Positions 44,357 to 55,820 are shown, counted from the stretch's first letter. The stretch is DNA of 64,000 nucleotides from Cherax quadricarinatus (GCF_038502225.1 NC_091382.1:13170538-13234537); one strand, 5' to 3'. The notes: generated by a model from the sequence alone, not told the origin. Numbers and translations are program-made.

Positions 44357-45045
44357 ATACAAATTTTCATTTTAGTCTTCACGTCTGCAAGTCGACAATA
44401 TGACCAATGAGACCAACAGCAGTACATAGATTTCTTTATACAGAAATCACACAAAGAGGCACCAGCAGTATCAGCTAGACCAGTAGCTGAACCAACAATG
44501 CCAATAAGGCTGCAGAACAGATTAATGAAGTCCACATTAACCAGCAGCGGACATAAAGGAACCAGAGAGTAGGTTCTGATCCTAAATGTAATTACTTTTA
44601 TCCTTTCACTGTACCAACTACGACGATATGTTTCGTCCCAGGACAGCAGTGACTCACCGAAAATTACTGAAATTCTTGGTCATACTAGGGGCGCGAACAG
44701 CAGCAATAACCATGCTAGTTCCCGTTGTGTGGATGATCTTAGCTACTCCAACACATGATGAGACAATCAAGCCAATCTTCATAGCTCCAAACGTAAAGGG
44801 AACACGAAGAATCTTCCAAAAGTCAATCCTTTCACTGGACTCAGTAATGGTGTCGCCAATACCATATTATTATTATTATAATCAAAAAGAAGCGCTAAGC
44901 CACAAGGGCTATACAGCCGCCAATACCATAGCAATGGGAAGAGAAGGTAGTGACATACTCGACAGTTCCTTATACCCCATAGTTGCTTGTCTTCTGGATG
45001 AGTGGTATGTAAGAGCCAAACATCAGTAGCCATCATTGCCGGGAG
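44357..45045 (-). pseudogene. Decayed coding sequence, possibly NDUFA11/B14.7-like
   Basis: On the minus strand, once the 51-bp insertion at 44867-44917 is ignored, one frame reads YGIGDTITESSERIDFWKIL, then RVPFTFGAMKIGLIVSSCVG and further to about 44660. After stops, a second block reads FINLFCSLIGIVGSATGLAD and TAGASLCDF (44535-44430). The order and spacing of the glycine-rich segments resemble the Tim17-family complex I subunit NDUFA11, but I base this on a loose pattern only. A GTGAGT after TTTTCG near 44658 could be a splice donor, so these could instead be two exon remnants. It could also be unrelated. Confidence 0.25.
44867..44917 (-). mobile_element. 51-bp SINE-like insertion with 13-bp target duplication
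   Basis: CGCCAATACCATA occurs at 44854-44866 and again at 44918-44930. Between them, on the minus strand, lies GCTGTATAGCCCTTGTGGCT, then TAGCGCTTCTTTTTGATTAT and an AAT repeat tail. TGGCTTAGCGCTTC resembles a tRNA A box. Length, tail and duplication fit a very short retroposed element. Confidence 0.75.
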
Positions 45046-46025
45046 TCAATATTAACACTCAAGTTACCAATTTCCCGTTCTAGATATTTCTCCATACAGA
45101 AAGTAAAATATTAAGTTGGAACCTTAGCACCCCTATCTGATGCTTTAGAATTTCAGCAGGAAAGTATACTTGTACCTCCGAAGGTCCTGACATTATGAAA
45201 ATGTTTTTACACCACAAGAGAGGAAACTACTCCGGGTGTTCGACTGTAGACATAGTCGGTCGAAATGGCCATTGTCTACAACACCTTGGATCAAAAGGCC
45301 TCCCGGGCAGGCATACCATTTGTTACAGCTGGTGCCATGTCTATGGGCCTATTTTGGCCCCTTTCCGTAACAAGACATAGAATCCAGCTCTCGTCTAGTT
45401 GTCTTTAGACATACGTAAATTTAATATGGGGATTATCATTAGGAGACTGATGTGACTAAATTAAATGTGATCTTTATTATAAAAGGATCCATATAAACTT
45501 AGTATACGATTCAAAGTTGTCTCTCTCTCTTGGAGTGTTACACATAAAAGTACACGTTGTCTTGGACTAAGTATTCTTCTAGAGCAGGGGAATGTATTAA
45601 AGGCTAAGTGCCTGACTGTGCTAAGAAGAGTGCATGAACAAACTGAGAATGTGTGGAAACCTACTCAGAGCAAGGGCAAGGGCTGAAAATCTACTCAGAG
45701 CAAGGGCTGAGAACCTACTCAGAGTAAGGGTAGTGAACCTGCTCAGAGCAAGGGTAGTGAACCTACTCAGAGCAAGGGTGGTGAACCTGCTGACGGTACA
45801 ACAGAGTGGTAAGCCAACGTCAGGTTGGTCACATGACTGAGGGAGACGTCAGTACCTGAACTAGTAACTGGCACTCCAACTAGTAGCTTCCCACTACATG
45901 AAACTCACACTCTTAATATAACGCTTAACAATATAATATAACAATATTAGCTTCGACATTATATATATGTATATAATAAAAGGAGCACATCCTAGTATAA
46001 AAAATAACGGGTATGGCCATACTCG
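45046..46025. other. Unassigned stretch with a 24-bp minisatellite
   Basis: 45655-45795 is about five to six units of 24 bp (CTACTCAGAGCAAGGG plus TAGTGAAC). Since 24 is a multiple of 3 it reads as an NLLRARVV octapeptide repeat in a 68-codon frame; I treat this as a by-product. No recognised element in 45046-45650 or 45800-46025. 45515-45530 is a TC-rich run. Confidence 0.6.
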
Positions 46026-49000
46026 TTATATGCAGTATAGCCTGGTGTTCCCCACAGCACCTTGGTCACAACTCTTTCAGTCGCTGGTGCCTGCTGCTGC
46101 TCAGTGCAGTGTAGCCTGGTGTTCCCCACAGCACCTTGGTCACAACTCTTTCAGTCGCTGGTGCCTGCTGCTGCTCAGTGCAGTGTAGCCTGGTGTTCCC
46201 CACAGCACTTTGGTCACAACCCTTTCAGTCGCTGGTGCCTGCTGCTGCTCAGTGCAGTGTAGCCTGGTGTTCATCACAGCACCTTGTTCACAACTCTTTC
46301 CGTCGCTGATGCCTGCTGCTGCTGGGTGCAGTGTAGCCTGGTGTTCCCCACAGCACCTTGGTCACAACTCTTTCAGTCGCTGGTGCCTGCTGCTGTTCAG
46401 TGCAGTGTAGCCTGGTGTTCCTCACAGCACTTTCGACATAACTCTTTCAATCGCTGGTACCTGCTGCTGCTCAGCGCAGAGTAGCCTGGTGTTCACCACA
46501 ACACCTTGGACACAACTCTTTCAGTCGCTGGTGCCTACTGCTGTTCAGTGCAGTGTAGCCTTGTGTTCCCCACAGCACCTTGGAAACAACTCTTTCAGTC
46601 GCTGGTGCCTGCTGCTGTTCAGAGCAGTGTAGCCTTGTGTTCCCCACAACGCCTTGGTCATAACTCTTTCAGTCGCTGGTGTCTGCTGCTGTTCAGTGCA
46701 GTGTAGCCTGGTGTTCCCCACAGCACCTTAGTCACAACTCTTTCAGTCGATGGCGCCTGCTGCTGTTCGGTGCAGTATAGCCTTGTGTTCCCCACAGCAC
46801 CTTGGACACAACTCTTTCAGTCCCTGTTGCCTGCTGCTGTTCAGTGCAGTGTAGGGTGGTGTTCCCCACAGCACCTTTGTCACAACTCTTTCAGTCGCTG
46901 TTGCGTGCTGCTGTTCAGTGCAGTGTAGTCTGGTGTTCCCCACAGCACCTTAGTCACAACTCTTTCAGTCGCTGGTGCCTGCTGCTGCTCAATGCAGTGT
47001 AGCCTGGTGTTCGCCACAGCATCTTGGTCACAACTCTTTCAGTCGCAGTTGCCTGCTGCTGTTCAGTGCAGTGTAGCCTGGTGTTCCCCACATCACCTTG
47101 GTCACAACTCTTTCAGTCGCTGGTTCCTGCTGCTGTTCACTGCAGAGTAGTCTGGTGTTCCCCACAGCACCTTAGTCACAACTCTTTCAGTCGCTGGCGC
47201 CTGCTGCTGTTCAGTGCAGTATAGCCTGGTGTTCCCCACAGCACATTGGACACAACTCTTTCAGTCGCTGGTGCCTGCTGCTATTCAATGCAGTGTAGCC
47301 TGGTGTTCCTCATAGCACCTTTGTCACAACTCTTTCAGTCGCTGTTGCCTGCTGCTGTTCAGTGCAGTGTAGTCTGGTGTTCCCCACAGCACCTTAGTCA
47401 CAACTCTTTCAGTCGCTGGTGCCTGCTGCTGTTCAATGCAGTGTAGCCTGGTGTTCGCCACAGCATCTTGGTCACAACTCTTTCAGTCGCAGTTGCCTGC
47501 TGCTGTTCAGTGCAGTGTAGCCTGATGTTCCTCATAGCACCTTGGTCATAACTCTTTCAGTCGCTGGTGTCTGCTGCTGTTCAGTGCAGTGTAGCCTGGT
47601 GTTCGCCACAGCATCTTGGTCACAACTCTTTCAGTCGCAGTTGCCTGCTGCTGTTCAGTGCAGTGTAGCCTGGTGTTCCCTAAAGTACCTTGGTCACAAC
47701 TCTTCCAGTCGCTGTTGCCTGCTGCTGTTCAGTGCAGTGTAGCCTGGTGTTCCCAACAGTACCTTGGTCACAACTTTTTCAGTCGCTGGTGCCTACTGTT
47801 CTTCAGTGCATTGTAGCCTGGTTTTCCCCACAGCACCTTGGAACCAAGTTTTTCAGTCGATGGTGTCTGTTGCTGTTCAGTGCAGTGTAGCCTGATGTTC
47901 CCTACAGCACCTTGGACACAACTCTTTCAGTCGCTGGTGCCTGCTGCTGTTCAGTACAGTGTATCCTGGTGTTCGCCACAGATCCTTGGTCACAACTCTT
48001 TCAGTCGCTGTTGCCTGCTGCTGTTCAGTGCAGTGTAGCCTGGTGTTCCCCACAGCACATTAGTCACAACTCTTTTAGTCGATGGTGCCTGCTGCTGTTC
48101 AGTGCAGTGTAGCCTTGTGTTCCCCACAGCACTTTGGTCAAAACTCTTTCAGTCGCTGGTTCCTGCTGCTGTTCAGTGCAGTGTAGCCTGGTGTTCACCA
48201 CAACACCTTGGGCACAACTCTTTCAGTCGCTGGTGCCTGTTGCTGTTCAGTGCAGTGTAGCCTGGTGTTCACCACAACACCTTGGGCACAACTCTTTCAG
48301 TCGCTGGTTCCTGCTGCTGTTCAGTGCAGTGTAGCCTGGTGTTCCCCACATCATCTTGGACACAACTCTTTCAGTCGCTTGTGCCTGCTGCTGTTCAGTG
48401 CAGTGTAGTCTGGTGTTCCCCACAGCATCTTGGACACAACTCTTTCAGTCGCTTGTGCCTGCTGCTGTTCAGTGCAGTGTAGCCTTGTGTTCCCCACAGC
48501 ATCTTGGACACAACTCTTTCAGTCGCTGGTGCGTGCTGCTGTTCAGTGCAGTGTAGCCTGGTGTTCCCCACAGCATCTTGGACACAACTCTTTCAGTGGC
48601 TGGTGCCTGCTGCTGTTCAGTGCAGTGTAGCCTTGTGTTCCCCACAGCACTTTGGTCAAAACTCTTTCAGTCGCTGGTTCCTGCTGCTGTTCAGTGCAGT
48701 GTAGCCTGGTGTTCACCACAACACCTTGGGCACAACTCTTTCAGTCGCTGGTGCCTGTTGCTGTTCAGTGCAGTGTAGCCTGGTGTTCACCACAACACCT
48801 TGGGCACAACTCTTTCAGTCGCTGGTTCCTGCTGCTGTTCAGTGCAGTGTAGCCTGGTGTTCCCCACATCATCTTGGACACAACTCTTTCAGTCGCTTGT
48901 GCCTGCTGCTGTTCAGTGCAGTGTAGTCTGGTGTTCCCCACAGCATCTTGGACACAACTCTTTCAGTCGCTTGTGCCTGCTGCTGTTCAGTGCAGTGTAG

Positions 49001-49447
49001 TCTTGTGTTCCCCACAGCATCTTGGACACAACTCTTTCAGTCGCTGGTGCGTGCTGCTGTTCAGTGCAGTGTAGCCTGGTGTTCCCAACAGCATCTTGGA
49101 CACAACTCTTTCAGTGGCTGGTGCCTGCTGCTGTTCAGTGCAGTGTAGCCTTGTGTTCCCCACAGCACTTTGGTCAAAACTCTTTCAGTCGCTGGTGCCT
49201 GCTGCTGTTCAGTGCAGTGTAGTCTGGTGTTCCCCACAGCACCTTGGTCACAACTCTTTCAGTCGCTCTTGCCTGTTGCTGTTCAGTGCAGTGAAGCCTT
49301 GTGTTCCCCAGAGCACATTGGTCACAACTCCTTCAGTCGTTGTTGCCTGCTGCTGTTCAGTGCAGTGTAGCCTGGTGTTCCCCAGAGCACCTTGATCACA
49401 ACTCCTTCAGTCGCTGGTGCCTGCTGCTGTTCAGTGCAGCATAGTCA
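46026..49447. repeat. 74-bp satellite array (about 46 units) with higher-order structure
   Basis: Tandem 74-bp units like those at 31246-31622. 48134-48651 and 48652-49169 are seven-unit blocks that carry the same series of unit variants in the same order and differ at only a few bases by eye. A six-unit (444-bp) register also links about 46876-47100 with 47320-47544. Open frames of 66 codons appear in every unit because of the period and are not genes. Confidence 0.93.
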
Positions 49448-49683
49448 CAACAACTTGTACTCATGTGTTAACTTCACAGGACCGAATATGCTTACTTTAG
49501 TTTTAATGGTTCTGGGGATCTCGTGTTCAGATGTCTTTGCTGGAGACTTATCTTGAGCGTAATAATATCTAACATTTAACTGGTGAGCCTTAGATTGTCT
49601 CCCTAGTATCTAGCGTATTAATCTGGTTTAACTTTGGGTGTTTTTTCTCCTACTTCTCTTTCATCTAGATGAGAAATGAGGTG
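49448..49683. other. No recognised feature
   Basis: Unique-looking spacer after the satellite. No frame or repeat that I can name. Confidence 0.5.
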
Positions 49684-49830
49684 ACAAATTAGACACATAT
49701 ACAACACTTGGGTATCTTTACTGTGGAAACGTTTTGCCACACAGTGGCTTCATCAGTCAAATACAAAGAAGAATGTTGAAGAACAGAAGGAGGTAATCAG
49801 TCCCTCACCCTGGAGCTGATGTACAATAAC
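49684..49830 (-). repeat. Dispersed repeat end, copy 3
   Basis: Carries TTGGGTATCTTTACTGTGGA, then AACGTTTTGCCACACAGTGG, CTTCATCAGTCAAATACAAAG and GGAGGTAATCAGTCCCTCA, in the same order as 6190-6370 and complementary to the arm at 5820-5950. Confidence 0.7.
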
Positions 49831-49984
49831 CAGTCTATTACTGAACTTACTTCACTAAAACAGTAACAGTAGAAAACTTACCAATGTTATTTATGGTAGC
49901 AGAGGCCAAACGGGGGATTTTGATTCCCAGTCAGGTGACTGGTTCTTACCTTTAGCAATAATAAAATATTACTAACACTTCTTT
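49831..49984. other. No recognised feature
   Basis: Short spacer between the dispersed repeat and the LINE tail. Nothing named. Confidence 0.4.
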
Positions 49985-50062
49985 AATTCATTAGTCATTG
50001 GTCACAGACCGGGCCGCGGGGGCGTTGACCCCCGGAACTCTCTCCAGGTAAACTCCAGGTAA
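49985..50062 (+). repeat. Isolated 3' tail of the 2455-3893 LINE family
   Basis: GGGCCGCGGGGGCGTTGACC, then CCCCGGAA and CTCCAGGTAAACTCCAGGTA, matches 3832-3893. Only the terminal 70 bp or so is present, an extreme 5' truncation. Confidence 0.75.
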
Positions 50063-50129
50063 CCAAATAATTGTTTCCAACCTCTGTGTATGTTTCAGAG
50101 ACAAAGACTAATATTTATTTCAGCTTTAT

Positions 50130-51347
50130 ACAGTATTTGTACACAGCATCATCAACACGGCCACTTAATACTGGGGTTCCACAGGGAAGTGTCCTTGGTC
50201 CCCTGCTCTTCCTCATATACTTCAATGATCTTCCAAACGTATCCCAACACCTGAACCCCATTCTCTTTGCTGACGACACGACTTATGTCATCTCTCACCC
50301 TAATCTTGCCTCTCTCAACACCATTGTTAACGAGGAGCTGATCAAAATATCGACTTGGATGACAGCCAATAAACTTACGCTTAGCACTGACAAAACCTAC
50401 TATATTATGTTTGGTAGCAGAGCAGGAGTTGTGCAAATTAACATTAAGATCGACACTCTAATTGCCAGACATAATGAGGGCAAATTCCTAGGCCTATACC
50501 TCGACAACAACCTGAATTTCAGCACCCATACCCAACACACAACAAAAAAAGTATCCAAAACGGTTGGGATCCTCTCCAAGATATGATACTACGTGCCGCA
50601 AAATGCCCTTCTCACACTATACCACTCACTTATTTATCCATACCTCACCTATACAATTTGTGCTTGGGGATCAACTGCAGCAACACACCTAAAGCCAATA
50701 ATAACCCAACAAAAAGCTGCAGTAAGAATAATCACTAAATCCCATCCCTGGCAACACCCCCCCCCCACTCTTCATAGATCTAAACTTACTCCCTGTTCAG
50801 TACATCCACACTTACTACTGTGCAGTCTACATCTACAGGACCTTAAATTCCAATATTAACCTTGACCTAAAACGTTTTCTTGATAGTTGTGACAGAACCC
50901 ACAGGCATAACACAAGACACAAACATCTCTATGACATTCCCCTTGTCCGACTAAACCTTTACAAAAATTCAATGTATGTCAAAAGCTCTGAAATCTGGAA
51001 CACCCTACCTGAAAACTCTAGAACTGCAGACACATTTATCACCTTCAAAGCTACCATTAGAAAACATCTTATCTCCCTGATACACCCCGTCAACTAACTA
51101 CACGAATACCACCTGGTGGTTCACACTTACACTCGCTCACTCATTTGACCATAAACAGAAATATTAATCTCAATCTTAAAATAATGAATCCTAACTAGTC
51201 ATAAGTTGGCCTGTGATACTCCAATATTGAAACTATGTATTGTGCCAAAACAAAAGCATTCACATTGCTAAACTCACAAACTAGTATTTAGTCACTTAAC
51301 CATAATACCAACTTACCTCATAATTTGTAATATTTTAAAGTAAAGAA
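50130..51347 (+). pseudogene. Jockey/CR1-group LINE, 5'-truncated, second copy
   Basis: Related to the minus-strand copy at 667-2450. It starts just before [20 protein letters not shown], so motif A is lost, and keeps LFADDTTYVI (catalytic FADD, about 50268), GKFLGLYLDNNLNFS, then a TGA at 50584-50586 in frame. It continues LLTLYHSLIYPYLTYTICAW, shifts frame at a C run near 50763, and ends with SSEIWNTLPENSRTADTFIT to a stop near 51097. 3' UTR to 51347. This copy and the Tx1-like element meet tail to tail. Confidence 0.85.
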
Positions 51348-52541
51348 TTTTTTTTTCTTTATATATTTTTATTAAAAAACGAAACTACATAAAAAATTTG
51401 AATATAAAATGTAAATCATACAAAAGTGAACTCCACACCATAACCATTATACATATGTCCTCCTGCAGACGGTTATGCCTTCAAACAATGACTAAAAACC
51501 CTAAAAGTATTCCCTCCATCTTACAACATACAGTATGACCTAAGAATATTACATCATTTCATGTATCAACTAAAGTTTTCTACCTTCAATTAAAATTAAA
51601 ATTCAAACTTATCCAATTGATGACAGTTGCCATTGTTATCATTGACCAGATCCTCTCATGCATATGACATTAAGTATTTCTCTTAATATACAAACAATAC
51701 AAAATATTCCTTAAATAGTTGCTTCATCCTGTATATACATTCTTACTATACCATGGAAAAAGCCCTCTGATAAGATGACCACTTCCCATATTATATATCC
51801 TCTGACATTTTTAACAATATGTATGAAATGGACAACCATGGTTAACCATATGAACTTTAAAAACTACAGTTATAATTATCCCCCATAAACCTTTCTCTTC
51901 CTGACAACACACAATCTCCCCCTTTTAACCCCCCCCCCATGTTAGGTTCTAAATTCACGGTGTATGTTACGTATTACTAAAACTAGTGAGTTCCTTATAT
52001 CTCACAATAACATTATATGCACAGGCTAAAAAGGTCGCCTTACACAGAGGGCAGCCTTTTAAAAATTGGCAACATTCATACCTATACTCTTACATATATA
52101 TACATTTGCGTATATACTCGATCACACATACCCACAACGACTCATACACACACATTAACACAACAATAGATAAGACTTTTAAAACCTTATATTTTAATCC
52201 TTTATTATTATGGAAAAAAAGCAAGGCAATTGAATAATTTTGAGAAAAACATGATTACTCTGTATTCTTTATACCAAAATGTTAACAATGCATTGATTGT
52301 TCCCTCTTGTAGTTGTCTCACTTACAAAGATCATTTACCATATTAAAACTATGATCATCAATGACCTATTGTCTTTCAACACATGGCTAAACTAAAACAT
52401 TCACACACAAGAAAACTCTCCAATTACACCACATCTGACATGTCATCCCTCCCATACAACTCTCATGACAATCCTGCCACATTTACATATCCTTCATTAT
52501 TGTCATATTCGCTCTAGAAAAGGAAAATGGTCCCTTAGTAC
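51348..52541 (-). other. 3' UTR and poly(A) end of Tx1-like LINE
   Basis: AT-rich, no long frame. It ends in an AATAAA signal 11 bases before an A9 tract (read on the minus strand). The length, about 1.2 kb, is long for a LINE 3' UTR and could include unrelated sequence. Confidence 0.55.
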
Positions 52542-53617
52542 TTAAGTAACCAAATTACCGAGTCCCTTTACCGTTATGTTTCTATATGCCTCCGGGAACG
52601 CATGTGTCCACCTTTTACCATTAATGAGTTTATTTCTACATACTGTGCGATAAATTCCTGCTGCAATTGCCCTTACCCTAATCCCCCCACCTTTTTCCTT
52701 CATGCCCCATGAATAAAACAAGAAATCTGTCACAATGTACAGAATGGTTCTCTTTACAACCTCAAACACCCCCTTACCTCTAAAGTTAGAGCACGCAGCA
52801 GCTCTACATTGCCCCCACCCATTAACTTGAAGACTCTAGCCAGCCACACCCGTACCTGCTGCAACTCCCTACAAAAATATACGGCATGAAAGGCTGTTTC
52901 CGATTCCTCACAATGTTTGCATTTCGCCTTCTTTACCAAACCCATCACACACAAAGCCTGCTTTAACACTAAAATTCCCATTACAAACCTATAAACTAAC
53001 TCCCTTACCCTCGGCATTAATTTAAGTTTCTGGAAATCATGCCAAATCGTACCCCAATCATACAAAGGGTATACCGCCACCCCTTGCATCACTTCTGGTT
53101 TCCTACTCATCTCTACCAATCTTCCCACCTTGAGCGTTTTTACCTCACCTATTACTAACATAACCCTTAGCATATTCTCACATTCCATCAAGTCCTTTCC
53201 TCCCCACCATCGTCGTACATCCCCCATCACCCTCCCAACCCTCACCCCTTTTACCCCACCCCCCTCCCTTACGTACTTCTGTTTAACATACATGGCCTTT
53301 ACCCTCGGCCCTAGCATCAAAAGCCCTACTCCCCCTCTGCGCACATTCGTCATAACCACCTCCTTACTTATCCATGCACGTCCAAAACCCCATATATAAC
53401 GAAGCACCCTTCTCTGTATCTCCTTTATCTTCTGTTCCCGTAAAGGATACACCACTGCCACGTTCCACACTTTACTGTAAACCAATGAATTTATTATTAT
53501 TGCCCCCTGCATTAAAGTAACATCCTTCGCTCTTAGGTTCCTAATCCGTTGTACAACTTTCTCTCCCACCAATTCCGAATTCCTCCGTCTAGCCACTTGC
53601 TCATCTGCCATACAGAT
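52542..53617 (-). pseudogene. Tx1-like ORF2 C-terminal part
   Basis: After RT the frame reads VARRRNSELVGEKVVQRIRN, MLGPRVKAMYVKQKYVREGG, then a zinc knuckle CKHCEESETAFHAVYFC and VRVWLARVFKL. A one-base shift at the G run near 52765 ends the first frame at 52754. The reading continues as FEVVKRTILYIVTDFLFYSW and AYRNITVKGLGNLVT to 52542. This cysteine-histidine region after RT is typical of L1/Tx1 ORF2. Confidence 0.8.
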
Positions 53618-53631
53618 AATCCCACAAATTT

Positions 53632-54547
53632 GATGGAATATTATATATATCTGCAACGAAATTATTGGTATGTGTGTAATGAAATGACAATGTGGGTGCA
53701 CTGTGTGAATGTGAAATATATATATACACATGAAGTATTGCGTGTGGTAGGAAGGCTTCAGTATTTATGGACGTGTGAAGGTCATGCACTGTTATGTTTT
53801 GTGCTAACAGACTTACATCTTAGTAGAGGTTTTAATGATATGGGTGAAATATTTTTAGAAAGCTTGACTTTTCCTGTTTTCTTATTACATATTGTTTTTT
53901 CATGGGAGCTCTATAGAGCCCGTAGGTTTAGGTTACCGTTGAGTTGATATATATTATAGGGTAATTGATGGATGACATAGGATTAGGTTTTTGTAGTTTC
54001 ACTGGTTGTGTTGTAAAGTGTATGCAACATATGTATATATTTATACCTTCCTCGAGAAGGTGATATGTTTGGGTGTTTAGTAGATATACGTTGTACATGA
54101 ATCATGTAGAATTGAATTTTATATTATATCAATACATTGAGTGATACTGAACGTATCATGTTGTTCAATATGGAATAATGAAAGCATTTCATACAATATA
54201 CAGTTACATATAAAGATTGTTACATGTCAGGTGGATTGACATGCAAGAAGGGGGAGGGGTAGTGTTTTCAGAATGTAAGGTGTACATTCCAAGGCAGGAT
54301 GTACAATCAGGAATGAGATGTACTTGCCAAGGAGTCTTTAGGTTAGATTTAGTGTTCCAGACATAATGTCATTACTTCAAGGATTGGAGTGGTCATTGTT
54401 TACTGTACATATTTGTGTCTTTCAGATGTAATATGTTAATTGGAAAGTACATGTACTATGCAGAATTTTTCATCACTGTTTTCACTATGTAATTTGTCGT
54501 TTATTTTTATGTACTATGTATGTCTTTTAAATAAAATATAAAAAAAA
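53632..54547 (+). mobile_element. Polyadenylated retrocopy of unknown transcript, in the Tx1-like LINE
   Basis: Flanked by AATCCCACAAATTT at 53618-53631 and 54548-54561; the LINE reads through if one copy and the insert are removed. The right end has AATAAA at 54530-54535 and an A run at 54540-54549, so the inserted strand is plus. No domain or long gene-like frame is visible. The 132-codon frame at 53549 starts outside the insert and is not credible. It resembles a 3' UTR or noncoding RNA copied by LINE machinery, or a nonautonomous element. Confidence 0.75.
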
Positions 54548-54561
54548 AATCCCACAAATTT

Positions 54562-55820
54562 TCAGCTGTTCAGTCACATCCCATCCAAACTCCACCCCCA
54601 TTCTACCCCCCACCCAATCTCCTATCTCTAATAATTTCGATTTAGTCCTGTTGACACGCATGCCTGACGCCTCTCCAAAAAACCTCATTACTTTCTCCAC
54701 CTTTCGCAAACCTTCGACATCATTGATCAGTATTGTTTTGTCATCTACATAACCAACTACCTCTGTGAACCCCTTACCCTCCTCCTGTAACGTTGTTGCT
54801 TCCTCAACCATTCCATAAATCGGGTGTTGCATACATGCAAACAGAATTTGAGACATAGGACACCCCTGTCTCAAACCTTTCTCCATTTTCAACACGCTTC
54901 CTAATCTACCATTAATTTGCACCTGAATCGTAGCTTCTGCATACAAGGTCTTCACCCATCTTACTATTCCCTCCCCAAAACCCATAAGCCTTAAAGTGTC
55001 AACCATTCACACCATCATAAGCATTCTCCCTATCAATACCCAAAATTCCACCACCCTTACAACCCTGCAAAAATTCCCTAATACGACTACGACCCGGAAT
55101 TCCCAACTGACCCTTGTGCACAATACCACCTATTACCCACTTCATCCTGTTCCGTGGAATCTTCGCAAAAACCTTGTAATCCGTACACATTAAAGATATG
55201 GCCCTGTACGTGCTCAGTGTTCTCCCCTCCCTCTTTTTCTTTACAAGCACCACCACACCAGTCCTTTGTGACATTCCCAATTTCCCTTCCTTCAGCATAC
55301 AATTCAATACCTGAACCAAACAAACATTTATGGTTTCCCAATGCACTCTATAAACATCATTGGAAAGCCCATAAATTCCCGGTGCTTTCCCCTTATTTAA
55401 ATTGAACACTGCCTCTTTCACTTCTTCCATACTTATTCTTCCATCCAATCCCCCTCTGTCCTCCCCACCTTTCCCCAAGGCCTTCACCCCTTCTCTTTCC
55501 TTATTAACTATCCCCACGTTACCCTTTTCCCATTTTCTTTTAAACCAATAATCCGCATAATTACTTATCCCCTCAGTTGTCACCAATATTTCCCCCTTAG
55601 TATAACCTTCCAAATCGTCACTAACCTCTAAAAGTATTATAGTGGACTCCTGTTGTCTAATGCGAAAACTTCTTAACAGACTACCCGACGGTTTATCTCC
55701 CCATAGCACGGCATCCATACCTGCCCTTACCCTTAATTCATCAAATCTTTCATTATGTATGTCCCTTAGTCTCTCTCTTAGCCCTGATATTTCTTCAAAA
55801 GACTTCCCCTCCTCTCTCAC
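54562..55820 (-). pseudogene. Tx1-like ORF2, reverse transcriptase
   Basis: RT of the L1 type. Blocks in order: MEEVKEAVFNLNKGKAPGI, GVVVLVKKKREGRTLSTYRA, IRNRMKWVIGGI-like segment, GILGIDRENAYDGVN (motif A, Asp), then after a one-base shift near 55003 MGFGEGIVRWVKTLYAEATI, KGLRQGCPMSQILFA and catalytic GYVDD near 54745, followed by GEASGMRVNRTKSKLLE. It stops at the retrocopy. The YVDD sits where other LINEs in the window have FADD. Confidence 0.85.

Noticed and set aside
44628..45029. Plus-strand frame of 133 codons
   Set aside because: It runs through the SINE-like insertion (poly-Tyr from ATT repeats); the more protein-like reading is on the minus strand.
45634..45840. 68-codon frame with an octapeptide repeat (NLLRARVV)
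   Set aside because: A 24-bp minisatellite reads as an octapeptide automatically; the flanks show no gene features.
46062..49395. About thirty 66-codon frames in the 74-bp satellite
   Set aside because: They recur at each unit and arise from the period. No independent evidence of translation.
53549..53947. 132-codon frame across the retrocopy start
   Set aside because: It begins in the antisense of the Tx1-like LINE and crosses the insertion boundary, so it cannot be an ancestral gene.
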